A model generated the notes under the pieces. That model was not told the origin of the DNA and made no database searches. It saw only the letters and a list, made by a program, of their open reading frames with translations. A stretch of DNA of 64,000 bases, from contig JAOCZO010000023.1 of the NCBI GenBank assembly GCA_026413255.1, positions 1 to 64,000 on the forward strand, in the 5' to 3' direction. Position numbers and translations under genes: made by a program. Each line of letters opens with the position of its first letter. Position 1 is the first letter of the stretch. The stretch comes from Fereydounia khargensis. Its lineage: Eukaryota > Basidiomycota > Ustilaginomycetes > Urocystidales > Fereydouniaceae. Positions 30,439 to 41,531 of the stretch are shown here, in pieces.

Positions 30439-32009
30439 TCAAGCCTTCTTGGCACTAGCCTCACTCGCGTTGCGGATAGCCCAGCTGAGTGCGTACGTCT
30501 TGACCGCATCATCGTACGAGCTCAGAATAGGCGCGCTGCCCGGACCGTGCTCAATATTGTCAATCAGGTTCGACACCTCCGAGAAGAAGGGGTCGTCGTT
30601 CTGGTACCTGACCACCTCCTCGTGGTCGTCACCCGGTCGGCGAAAGTAGAGCGCAGGCGCATTGTACGGGTCCACTAGACGCAGGCTGTATCCATCAGCC
30701 AGCACGTCAATCTCGGTCGAGTAGTTGAAGCCCTGCAGAGCCACCGCGTGTGTCAGCGAGCCAACCGCGCCCGACTCGTACTTCCACGTAGCGCACGTGA
30801 TTCGTGGGATACGGTTCTCTGGCGCAATCTTGCTCTCGTCAATCGGGATCTTGGAAAGGTGTCCCGCCGGCTCAAAGTGCTCGAGCGAGTGCGCCATCAC
30901 GGTAGACAGGTCCACCTCGCCACCAAAGTAGCGCGACAGATCGCAAAAGTGCGTCGCCTGCTCCACGATAGGTCCACACGTCTCGGCCTTGTTCCACCAC
31001 TCAATCTTGGCCGTGTGCTCGTACGCCATAATGTAGCGCGCATTCGTCGCCATCACCTTGAGGTTGTTCTCCTCCAGGATCTGCTTCATCTTCTGCACAA
31101 CCTTGAGGTATCGGAGCATGTAGCCCACCGAGACCATGTTGCCCGACTTTTCCAGCAGCTGCGCTACCTTCTGCGCCTGGTCCACCGGTCCAGTCGAGAC
31201 GGGCTTCTCAATGAAAATGCCAACGTTCGGGAACGCCTCAACCAGGTGCCTCTCAAGGTCCCTGCCGGGCTGTTCGCTTCCACGGTATGCGGGCGGCGAG
31301 CCGACCCAGATAGCGCTACGAGCAGCGAGCAGAAACAGTGTATCAGTACTTGCAACAGATTCCATTCTGATTCCTTCACATACTCACTGAGGCTTCTGGT
31401 GGGGCTGCATGTTGGCAACAAAGTCGGCAAACGTAGGGTAGACAATCGTGTCCTTGTATGCGCTCAGTACGAACGACTCGCGCTTGACCTTGAGTGCAGC
31501 ATCAGCACGAGCCTTGCTAGGGTCGATCAGGGCGACCACCTTGAGACGGGGACCAAGTTTGCTGTTTGCGGAATATGAATACCAATCAACTTTGACAAGA
31601 CGGCTGGCTCATTCTACTCACTGCTCGAGACGGAAAGAGTGGTTCCAGGGACCCTCATCGGAACCTGAGTCGAGTCGAGTCAATACAAACGTCATTCAAA
31701 GCCGAGCAGGATTACAACATATAACATACCAAAGTTAATGTTTCCTGCACCGACAATAACCACGTTAAAGTCAGCACCGGGCGCTGGGGGCTCCATCTTG
31801 TCCATGGCCGTAGGGGCGTTGGGATCAAAGTCAACGACGGCGTCGGTGGCCATTCCACGGCGGGCAGCGGGAGCAGTGCCAAGAGCCTGCATCTGCCTCA
31901 TGAGGGGCTGAGCGCTGGGGACAGCAGCGCGGCTGGCCGTGGCAGAGCGGCTAGCAGCCTGCCTGCCCGCCGTAGCTAGCTGGCGAAGGGGCGTTGAGGA
32001 TCGCAGCAT
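30439..32009 (-). CDS. Gfo/Idh/MocA-type oxidoreductase, probably mitochondrial
   Basis: Four exons: 31730-32009, 31622-31664, 31388-31561, 30439-31315 (complement), 457 residues. The Rossmann start FNVVIVGAGNINFG (near residue 77) and the catalytic-lysine motif FIEKPVSTG identify the Gfo/Idh/MocA family, NAD(P)-dependent dehydrogenases of sugars, inositols and related compounds. The C-terminal beta-sheet domain is present (GAVGSLTHAVALQGFNYSTEIDV). The first 50 residues (MLRSSTPLRQLATAGRQAASRS..) are basic and Ser/Ala-rich like a mitochondrial presequence. The substrate cannot be named. An in-frame TTG upstream of the ATG is not taken as the start. Aminopeptidase P lies 1.7 kb upstream on the same strand. 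Confidence 0.87.
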
Positions 32010-33694
32010 GACAGAAAGCAAAAAGCAAGGGGGGAAAGAGGATGTGAGTTGAATCTAGAGCAAGAAAGGAAATCGAAGAAACTGGGGGGCAGCAGGATAT
32101 GGTTTAAAGAGAGAAAGAGTCGACAGGCGTCGGTCAACGAGGCTATGAGGGGGCAAGGGGGAAAGCAGAGAGCTGGGCTGCCCAGGCCTGAGCAGTGAGG
32201 GCTACGGCAAGGGCAAAGCAAATTTGTTTATCGTCGTCGCTGTCTCGAGGAGCGGTGAAAAAATGCACCGTGCCCCGTGCGGACCAGCAGGGACGTGGCA
32301 GCAGGTCTGTAGCCAGAGAGAGAGAGGCAGGGTGCTGCTGCTGCCGTTTGCAGTTTGCGAGCCTGCTTGGCCACTCATGCCTGCAGCGGCCGCGCAGAAG
32401 CTCACGCAAAAGTGGGGAAGCCGGAAGAAACAGCCTAGTCAATTCGCTTTCGCTCAGAGACACACACACTCTCTCTCACGTCGCGCTCATGCACACCTAC
32501 GCTACGACGCACTTTCTCGCGCACGCTCCCAAAGACAGACAAACCACACGCAGCCGAGCCCCCAAAGCCAATACGCCGAAGCCGAATGCAACCCTACTCT
32601 GCCTGGCTGGCTGGCTCGTCCATTTGGCCACGCTCATAGCGGCCCCCTTGGTGGTAGCTTCCGCCCGTGCTGAGAGCTTCGTGTTCCAAAGGCGTGACAG
32701 ACTCGAACCCAGGCGAGAGGTGATGCCGTGATGAGTCGGAATGAGAGTTCACTGTACAGGACTGTACGGCAGCAAGAGCTGCCGCGGAACAGCATGCGTG
32801 CTCGAATAAATTCGCCGTAGCTCGCTGGGCCGGCTGGCTGGCTAGCTGACTCGCTCGACGCGCACAGACCCCGCCCGACTGCACATCTGGCTGCACAGTG
32901 CACTTGCATGTACGTGCCTGCCTTCTGACCCCTCCCAACCCTTCTACCTTCTCCCTCCTCCGAGGATCACGGCATGTATAGCACATCCAACACATGCTCG
33001 TTCTACACTCTTTGCGGGTTGTCGCTCCCTTCCTTATTCTGCGTTGATGATGAACCAAACCAAGAGCACTTTCTCCAAGTTCACTCGCCGGGAGAAATAG
33101 TGTACCGTGTTGCAACGAGCGTGCGTGTGTGCCTGGATAAAAGTCTTGACTATGACGACGGGGCGCGCAGAAACCTGCGTCATTTCGTTTCTTCTGCTTC
33201 TTCCTGTCGCGTTATGCCCTATGCCCTCCCTGCCCTGCCTTCGTTACTGTACCGTACTGTATTGACTGTATCGCAGGGAGAGAGAGAGTTCCGCCGTAAA
33301 TTTCATCGACCGTTCAGAAAGCAATCGACGGACCACGAAAAAAGAGGCCTTTGGCTCGTTCAAGCTGTTGCCCGTTGCGAGCAACACCGCGTACATCGCC
33401 ATCTGGATCAGCACCAGTCACGCGCAGCGCGTTTTGCCCTCAACTGCATACAATATCGTACTTTGCCATACTGCATGCAAGATACAAAAATACTTGCCAA
33501 CAGAGCCCCCCCCCACGTTTCTTCTTGATGCAGCGAGCACGGAACGGAAAAGCGAACATTCGCAGACTCAGATTGGCGTTTCATTTGGGATACGACTGAT
33601 TGATTGACCGACAGAGACAAGCATGCGCAGCAGCCTACTCAACTACAAAACTTTACCAAATGAGAACGGTGAGGTGCCCCACTACAGTAATCAA
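32010..33694. other. 1.7-kb intergenic region, tandem minus-strand genes
   Basis: It lies between the oxidoreductase start and the aminopeptidase P stop. No ORF resembles a family. It contains purine/pyrimidine-biased stretches and GTAC-type elements at about 32751-32767 and 33246-33266. It must include the oxidoreductase promoter, proximal to 32010, and the aminopeptidase 3' UTR. I see nothing else. Confidence 0.5.
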
Positions 33695-35683
33695 TCACTG
33701 CTTTCGAAGCCAGCGCGTGGCCCTGCGGTCGTCCTTGACCAGCGGCAACAATCTACGCTTCACATCCGCATTATGCTCCCGCAGCCAGCGCGACTCGGCG
33801 TACGACAGCAGGCTGTGGTCAACCAGGTTGGTTGCAATCGGAACTTGAGTCAGTCTCTCAAACCCGAGCCAGGCAGCCTTGCCAAATCCGCGGTGCGTCT
33901 CAACCCGAGTGACCGCGACGAGTGACTCGATTCGAATGCCAAAGCTGCCCTCTTCATAGAAACCTGGCTCGTTGCTCAGCACCATGCCCTCTTGCAGCGC
34001 AACGGGTGTCTTGGAACCCCCCGAGGAGCTCGAAAAGCCCTGCGGCCCTTCGTGCACATTGAGGTACGAGCCAACGCCGTGGCCCGTGCCATGCAGGTAG
34101 TTGTACCCATCCGACCACAACGGCTGCCTTGCCAGGCAATCAATCTGTCCGCCTGTCGTTCCCGCGGGGAACTTGGCAAGAGCAATCGCAATGTGACCTT
34201 GAAGCACCCGCGTGTACGCCCGCTTTTGCTCCTTGCTCGGTCGGCCAAAGTGCACTGTCCGGGTGCAGTCAATCGTTCCATCAAAGTACTGTGCCCCCGA
34301 GTCGTTAAGGTAAGGCGTGTTTCGGTCGATAACACGACTTCCCTTCTCCGGCGTCTCGTAGTGGGGAAGCGCCGCGTTGGGTCCAGATGCGCTGATTGCA
34401 TCGTACGCATCCGTGCCCGCGTAGAGCGGAGTGCCGCGACGAATCTCCTGGAACTTGACAGCAGCTTGATACTCATCAATCTTGGCGCCTCGCACCTTGA
34501 TCTCCTCCTCGAGCCAGGCCGCCCAGCGAACCCAGGCCGCACCGTCACGGAGGTGCGAGGCACGGAACCCCGCCAATTCGGCCGAGTTCTTTGTCGCCTT
34601 GCGCAGCGCTAGTGGCGAAGGGTTGACGATGGTAAAATTTTCCTCGCCCACTGCGTTGACAACGGCAAACGAAACCTTCTCGCCTGACACAAGCTTTGCC
34701 TTTAACTCGCCGTCATCTCCATCATCCTTGCTGGTAGCCCATTCTCGGGAGCGAAGGTAGTCCCAGATAGCATCGTAGGCTTCGACTCGGAGGCCGAGAG
34801 TATCACGGACCTGCTTGTCTGCCTCTGACCCGGGGACAAGTAGAGCATCACTAACAAAGAGAGCTGCATGGTCAGCAGCTACCACGAGATAGGCTGGAAA
34901 GACAGGGTTGCAGGGAATTGAAGCCCCTCGCAAGTTGAGCGCCCAAGCAACCTCATCCAGTGCGGAGACGATGAAGGCAGAACCAGAAGGCTGCTGCTCC
35001 AAGTCCTTGCGAATGTCGGCAATCTTTTCTTGCGCGGGCTTGCCAGCGTACTTGAGGTCGTGCGCCTTGACAGGTGCATCGATCGGTGAGGGTCGGTCGT
35101 TGCCCCAGGCCGCATCCACCAGGTTGCGAGAAGGGAAGACAGCCTCTGCACCTTTGGAAGTCAGCTGACCAACGAGCGACTTGCCCTCAGCGAAGCTGAT
35201 GAGGGATGGATCAAGACCAACTCGCACTCCAGAGGTAGCCTGCTTGAGGAGCCATGCGGGCCAGTCAAGAACGCCGGTCTGGCCCACTTTGTGGAGCTGC
35301 CAGTTGTCGTCGAGCTGCTCGGCTGCCTGGACGTGGTAACGGCCGTCGGTAAAGAGATGAGCCGAGTCCTTGGCTACGACGGCTGTTCCAGCGGAACCGG
35401 TGAATCCAGAGATCCATACGCGGCGCTGTTCGCTGGGTGCGGTGTACTCGCTGCCATGAGCATCATCGGTAGGGATAATGTAGAAGTGGCATGCTTCTTT
35501 CTCCATCTCTTGTCTCAGTGCGTGGAGGCGGAGCCCGGTCAGATCTGGCTTTGACATGCTCGCCTTGACAGACTTGAAGCTCTCATCGCTATCGATGCCG
35601 ACTAGGGTATCCTGACTGAAAGCCGATCGAGAGTCAGAGGTACCGACCGAGGACTTGCGGAAAAGGTTGCCGAAGCAGCCCAT
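33695..35683 (-). CDS. Xaa-Pro aminopeptidase (aminopeptidase P, M24B)
   Basis: Intronless, 662 residues; cytosolic family members are about 610-620. It cleaves an N-terminal residue preceding proline. Two creatinase-like N-terminal domains (WISGFTGSAGTAVV, LFTDGRYHVQA) precede the M24 pita-bread domain. Metal ligands are intact: DSGAQYFDGTIDCTRT gives both Asp, HGTGHGVG the His, SNEPGFYEEGSFGIRIES the first Glu, with the second in the following region. The first 45 residues are extra and start MGCFGNLFRKSS, a Gly-Cys start that could be myristoylated and palmitoylated, then Ser/Asp-rich sequence up to MSKPDLTGLRLHALRQEM, where the usual enzyme begins. A shorter product starting at that internal Met is possible. 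Confidence 0.93.
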   Translation of the reverse strand: MGCFGNLFRKSSVGTSDSRSAFSQDTLVGIDSDESFKSVKASMSKPDLTGLRLHALRQEMEKEACHFYIIPTDDAHGSEYTAPSEQRRVWISGFTGSAGTAVVAKDSAHLFTDGRYHVQAAEQLDDNWQLHKVGQTGVLDWPAWLLKQATSGVRVGLDPSLISFAEGKSLVGQLTSKGAEAVFPSRNLVDAAWGNDRPSPIDAPVKAHDLKYAGKPAQEKIADIRKDLEQQPSGSAFIVSALDEVAWALNLRGASIPCNPVFPAYLVVAADHAALFVSDALLVPGSEADKQVRDTLGLRVEAYDAIWDYLRSREWATSKDDGDDGELKAKLVSGEKVSFAVVNAVGEENFTIVNPSPLALRKATKNSAELAGFRASHLRDGAAWVRWAAWLEEEIKVRGAKIDEYQAAVKFQEIRRGTPLYAGTDAYDAISASGPNAALPHYETPEKGSRVIDRNTPYLNDSGAQYFDGTIDCTRTVHFGRPSKEQKRAYTRVLQGHIAIALAKFPAGTTGGQIDCLARQPLWSDGYNYLHGTGHGVGSYLNVHEGPQGFSSSSGGSKTPVALQEGMVLSNEPGFYEEGSFGIRIESLVAVTRVETHRGFGKAAWLGFERLTQVPIATNLVDHSLLSYAESRWLREHNADVKRRLLPLVKDDRRATRWLRKQ

Positions 35684-38600
35684 GATGCCTAGAACGTTGT
35701 GCCGTTATATCTTGGAAGAGGATGATACAATATGTTTGATGTCCGCACCTTGAGACCGGGCAAGTGATGGTGGCAGTGTTGGCGATAGTAATGGTAATAA
35801 GAAGGCTAAATGCTCAGTCAATGATGAGGCTTGGACGCTCAGGCCGCACAGTCTAAACGCGGAGCGCACTGACCCGCGCGTCAGTTGGGAGCATGTGAGT
35901 GGAGGTCCAGTTCTGCCTCGCCCTGCCTCTGGTCGTTCGCTGGCGCGTGCCAATCCGAGTAATCCAAGCAAAGCGCCGATGAAAATCCCGGCCGGCCGTG
36001 CTTCCACTCAGCCCGTCGCTGGACTTGGACCCTTTCGCACGGCTACTCGTAGCCACAGGGCTTCAGCCACGGTGCATTTGCAGTGGATGAAGACCCCGCT
36101 GTACCGAAGGCTTTCCTCGTACTTGGCTTCGCTCTTGAATGCGGTGCTGTACGGTCGTTTCGGCCGAGTTTCATTCCATTCTTTGGCACAGGTGATCTTT
36201 CTCTCAATGAAGGCAACTCAGCACAGCGCCCAACGATGCCTGAAGGATGTCTCTAGCTTTGTTATTGAGGGAACCAGAGAGAGAATATCGGTTGGCGGCT
36301 GAAGCCGGTGCGAGATGAAGTAGAGCACCATTTGTTCTTCATCATTGCCGTCGCCAATGAGGCCATGTGTTTCCTTGTTGCCGAAAGGGTGCGAGGAACG
36401 TGAGATAGACGACCAACAGACACCAAATGGCAAAGTCGGGTCGGAAGGTGCAGCAGTGTCGATCAAGCGATCAGCAGCCGTGCTTTCCTGGTTGAGAAAA
36501 AAATAAAGAGACGGGGAAGAGAAGGAAAATTTAAGGCACCGAACCGGACTGCAAGTGCCAGCCTTCTGCCATCAATGTTACGGTACGTAACCGAGTGCAG
36601 CGGGTGGCACGCAATGAGTGGGCCAAACTACAGTAAACGGGATAGACAAAAGCCGGACAGCGACTCGTGATTTGAAATGCACTTTCGAGTACAGTACCGT
36701 ACTGTACAGTAATACGGTGATGTATGCGTGCGCCGTGATGAGGGGTGAGACACAAGCAAAGGGCCGAGAACACCTCGCTTGAGAGCAGTGACCGAATCCA
36801 GGGTGCAACGGTCCAATCCGAGCGCGGTTAGCGAGCCAGGCGAGTAGACAGCCAAGTGCCCTTTTTTCCACTCAGTCAGTCAGTAAGTCCTGTTAGAGCT
36901 TTGTTTCCCATGTCTTTTTTTAGGGACAGCTACAGTAGCTGGCATCAACGAGCTTCGGGCTGGCATGGCATGGGACCAACCGTGAGTGCGCTCTGTGCCT
37001 CTGGCCTCGCTTGGAGAGCTGCTGCGCCGGGCAAGACTCTTCCTTGCCCGCTCAGGAAGAAGGACGGGAAACGCCTACGCCATCGCACAGCAACTCCCGT
37101 AGTCCAATCTCTCAAAGGCGTGCCTCCGGGTTCTGTAAAACACCGCGTCGTGACTAGCAAAAGCCCGCCGTGTGCCTGGTTGCCGCTCGCCAACGGTCGT
37201 GGCTGGGCTGGGAAACCGCTCCGTGGCAAAAAGGGGACCATAGCATCGCTTTGAAGAGTGAGAAAAAGGCTGTGCATGTTCGGTTCTAGGACAACTCATT
37301 ACAAAAGGATGCCGTAAGGCAGACGACAGATGTGCTCAGGCTTCTAGCAGAGAATGCACTGTGCGCACCGGCTGGTTTTAGCCGATGCGAATCGATAGAA
37401 GACTGTTGCAAGGAAAATTGGGCGAACACGAGGTGTTTGGTGGTTCTGTACTGTGCGGTGGTACCTTCTATTTCCAATCACTGACTGCCCGGCCAGGAGC
37501 CAGAACCAAGAGCCAGGGGCTGGTGCGGTGGCGTGCGTTACGGGGACATGGGCAGCGGGCGAGGGAGAAGGGGCAGGGTGACGAGCAAAAATGCGCTGTG
37601 GACAGTGAGTTACAGTACCAAAATGCAAAAGGCAAAATGAAAAAAGAATGGGCCACTGAGGGAGAGAGAGACGAAAAAGAAAAAGAAAGAGAAAAGAAAA
37701 ACGAGGGCACACAGCTCAGCTGCTTGTGAGTGAGTGGTGACAGGCCGCAGCGCAACCAGTGTCGGCCGCTCGCGGTGGCTGGCGGCTTCTCTTTGACTTT
37801 TTGGCTGGCACGCCAAGTACGGCAGTTCACAGCAGCAGCAGCAGGTGCGCCTGTCTACCACAGACAGACACGCACGCACGCACACACACCCTTCTCCAAC
37901 TTAGCCGTCAGGCTGCCCGCCTCTTTGCGCGCCGGCCGGACGCGCTCACGCTCGCATTCCGCAGTCGCAGTCGCAGTCGCAGTCGCAGCAGTCGCCGTCA
38001 TCCGTCCTCATCCCATCCTTACACTCTTACTCGTCCCTTCATTCACCAAAAGAGCTACGCTCAACCTTACCCTCCATCATTTTCACTTGATTCCCTGCTC
38101 ATCTTTCTTCCATCGCCTTATCATCTAGATCAAGGACGGATCTCATCTGCATCATCTATCATCCAGGTCCGCCTCCAGTCCACGTCTCGTCTCCTCGCCA
38201 CTTCTGGGCCGGCCCTCCGCCTCCTCAGCCTGCCCCAAGTGCTCGAACCGTATCAGCTTCCGTCTCGTTCCGGAATCAGTAGCTCATCAACTCGTCTCAC
38301 CTTTCTCGACTAGACTCACATACCCATTCCGCTCTCGAGCGCAATCTCACCGGCTTGCTCGCATCGATTGAGTCCGCATACCTCATCCGCTATCTCAACC
38401 TAAGTTCTCGCCCAATCTCGAGGCAGTCTCCGTCGCCCCTTCCCAGTCCTCCTACTACTACTCCAGCAGTACCGAGTCAACACCCCGGCGGTCTCAACTC
38501 TCACAACCCATCTGCTGTATTCACCATCACCCCTCTCGGCCGTTACTCTCTTGCTCTCCGCCTCAGTAATCTTATCCCTCGAGCGTCACGATTGCGCCAG

Positions 38601-39028
38601 CCTCCCAAGCCACGCGCGTGATTCATATCAAGACTACAACAACACAGCACCTGGGTGGCTCTTCTGCTCCGTGGATTTCGGGTTCACGCGCTCACTTCAT
38701 TTGCACCGTCCGTGTCCATTTCCCTTGCACATTTCGTCTAACAAAGGCAGCACAAGGCACCACACACTCGTTCCCGCATCTGCGCACAAAGGATCTCACG
38801 CTCTGTGTCGAATCCCAATCCGCAACCTCCCATCTTTCACATCTTTGCGCCATTCGCACGGTCTCAGCGCTTGAATCCCTTCACGCTCCCGTCGCACGTC
38901 CCTCACTGGCAACTTTGTCGGTATCTTTGCGCTAGAGTAGCATTCGGATACACCTTAGGATAGGAGGCAAACCTCAATCACACAGACCTTCAGGGTCTTA
39001 GAAACCGCAAGTCCAGTCGAAGCCCAAC
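35684..39028. other. 3.35-kb gene-free region between divergent genes
   Basis: Upstream of both aminopeptidase P (-) and the RRM protein (+). No coding-like ORF. A GTACAGTACCGTACTGTACAGTA element, close to an inverted repeat, lies at about 36689-36711. A GTCGCA array is at about 37966-37997. From about 37990 to 38990 the plus strand is C/T-rich, suggesting a long promoter or 5' leader for the RRM gene. Several small ORFs in this leader begin with ATG and could act as upstream ORFs if transcribed. Confidence 0.5.
37966..37997 (+). repeat. GTCGCA tandem array
   Basis: Five or so six-base units in the presumed far-upstream region of the RRM gene, with a CAC/CGCA dinucleotide-like tract at about 37868-37888 just before. 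Confidence 0.75.
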
Positions 39029-40910
39029 ATGTCGACCGGAGCTCCTCCCACAGGACTCGCACTCCCCAACCAGTACCATGGCGAGTCCTCGGATGTCGAT
39101 TACCATAGCACATCCGCCTTCAACATGCCTCGAGGCTTTCAGCACGACGAGGCTTTGAACAAGCCTGGCTCTGACGCCGCTGCCAGGTTCAGGCAAGCAC
39201 AATCCGCACGCGGGGCCTCGCCTCTCTCTCGACCGCCGCTGCTCAGCCCCTCCTTGTTGGTCGATCCTCAAAGACACGCAGGCTATTCCAAGAACAGCCC
39301 CTTCCCTCAAACCACCTCACCCCCACCACGAGGATCCTACTACAGTCCAAACTATCTCGTCGAGCAGAGTAAGCAGCAGCAACAGGGTTTCCTCAAGAAT
39401 CCTGGACAGAGCTTTGGCCCTCTCGACTTTGCGCCCTCTAGCTCTCCCGTTCCTTTCCAGGACCGGCCCAAGTCGTCCATGTCTGAAAAGAGCTACCAAA
39501 CGCATGATGCACCTCATCCAGCTATCAGGTCAAACAGCGCCATGAAAGATCCCGAATTCAGCATCTTTGTCGGTGATCTTAGCCCCGACCTGCGCGAAGA
39601 GGACCTTGTGACCCAGTTTATGCAACCGCCGCCGTGGCCCGCGCAGCACCCATTTGCCATTGCGCACATTCATGCTCAGCAGATGCAGGGAATTTACCAG
39701 CCTGGATCCCGCATTGGACCCTCGCCATTCCTCTCCACCAAGTCGGCAAAGGTAAGTTCTAGTATCCTTCACCTATCATGACGATGTGCGGTGTCTCAAC
39801 CTCTTGACTCTCTCTGGCAAACAGATCATGACAGATCCTGTGACTGGAGCCTCTCGTGGTTATGGCTTTGTTCGTTTTACGCAAGAGGCTGACTGCAACC
39901 GTGCGCTTGTTGAGATGCAAGGCGTTGTAATCTCACCCGCCAATGGCCTTTCCGCCGGCCGGCCTCTTCGAGTCAGCACAGCGACGCCAAAGAGCCGTAA
40001 TTCGCCCGTGTCGTCCAACCATGCCTCGGAATCGCACCATCTTCAGATGCCGAGGCCACAGAATCCGGCAGCCCCAGGATCTGTGGCTTCGGTTCTGTAC
40101 GGTGGACCGTCCGGCCGCAACCTCATCTCGCCTCAGCCTCGGGCGAGCGCGCTTTCGTTTTCGTCGCCCATTTCTCCACCTCCAGGGTTCGATGGTGGCC
40201 TCAACAACCAGTCGGGCTTTGGCGCCTTCCCGCTCCCTGGCAGGTCCGCGTCGCAGGATCAACTGGGGCGTACCATGTCTCCGCCATCGGCGAGGTCGCA
40301 TACACCTGCTAGTGCTGGTGGCACCAACGCGCAGAATACATCGAGCGCGGCTGATCCCAACAACACAACTGTCTTCGTCGGTGGACTCTCTTCGCTCATC
40401 TCGGAGGAGACGTTGCGTCAATTCTTTGAGCCATACGGCGAGATCACCTACGTCAAGATCCCTCCTGGCAAGGGCTGTGGATTCGTCCAGTTCGTTCACA
40501 AGGCAGATGCAGAGAGGGCGATTGCTTTGATGAATGGGTTCCCCGTGGGTAATGCTCGAATTCGACTGAGCTGGGGACGCAGCCAAGGTGACAAGGCTGC
40601 TGCAGCGGCTGCCCAAGCCGTGGCGCAGGCAGCTCAGCTTGGTCATCTGGCCGGACTGGCAGGTCTCAGCGCATTGAGCCCGGCCCAGCTGGCGCAGCTC
40701 GCAGGCCTCGGCTCGGCGCTCAGCGCAGCGCAAGCCAGCGCATCGCGGGCTGCTAACCTCGGTCATCCGGTGCATCCACAAGGTGGCGCCGCCCCTTTTT
40801 CCAATGATCCACTCTCGACCCTGGCCCGACAGCTGGCCGCAGCCAATGCTCCAGGCCGATCTACGCCGCCCAGTCTTGGCCAACAGCACCCGCACTTTAT
40901 GCAGCAGCAG

Positions 40911-40948
<38 letters not shown>

Positions 40949-41531
40949 CCAACAGCAGCATCAGCAGCAACGTGGCCCTCAGGGCCCAGCCCATTCGCAA
41001 CAGCAGCATCAGCAGCAGCAGCAACCACAGCCGCCTCGTCAGTTCCCCCATCTTGCCGCACAAATCGGTGCGCACGGAGATTTCCGTCAGTCACCACACT
41101 TGGAGGGTCTGACCGGTGAGAGTGCCGCTGCTATCCAAGCTCTGCTGGCCAGCAACAATGGCGCAGCGCTACAGGACTATGGATTTGCTGCGAGAAACTT
41201 TGCTGGTACTGGTCACGATGCAGAGTTGGCGCAGGCGTTTGGCAATCTTAACTTTGACCATGGCAATGCCTCGTCGCATCGGTTCCGTGAGGGATCGTCG
41301 GCTGGCGACACGCAAGCTCGCGCTCCACGGGAGGACCCTTTTGCCAGGGGCTTTGGCCGCGATCCATCCGCGTTCATGTTCTCTCCCTTCAGTCCATCTG
41401 ACTCTCCCGTCGTCGGCGGTGCAGCAGAGCTGCCCGCAGACGGAGAGACGGACCAGAAGCAGGAGTTGCAATCCAAGGAGGGGAGCAAGAAAAAGGACAC
41501 TGCGACCGAAGCGGCTTCGGACGAAAAGTAG
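39029..41531 (+). CDS. RRM protein of the Nam8/Csx1/TIA-1 type
   Basis: Two exons, 39029-39751 and 39825-41531, 809 residues. Two RRMs are clear. The first starts FSIFVGDLSPDLREEDLV and ends SRGYGFVRF; a Pro/His/Gln-rich insert (QPPPWPAQHPFAIAHIHAQQ onward, about 45 residues) separates its halves, and the intron falls right after it. The second is TVFVGGLSSLISEETLRQFF through KGCGFVQF to IRLSWGRS, like RRM3 of TIA-1/Nam8. An Ala-rich segment follows. A polyglutamine run from CAG/CAA codons lies at about 40903-40975 and the tail is acidic. This family controls mRNA splicing and stability. I see no third RRM upstream, where Nam8 has one. Which subfamily it belongs to is not settled. Confidence 0.88.
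40903..40975 (+). repeat. CAG/CAA run coding polyglutamine with histidines
   Basis: About 24 codons, mainly Gln with spaced His, within the disordered region after the last RRM. A second Gln/His cluster follows at about 41000-41027. Confidence 0.85.

Noticed and set aside
32680-32745. Possible tRNA on the minus strand: GGTTCGAGTCT resembles a B box
   Set aside because: The bases flanking the loop do not form a T stem, and no matching D arm, anticodon stem or acceptor pairing could be found.
40903-40975. Polyglutamine runs as signs of transfer or pathology
   Set aside because: CAG/CAA runs occur in several unrelated genes here (RRM protein, LUFS factor, hydrolase, USP), so they reflect the genome's general tendency rather than one event.
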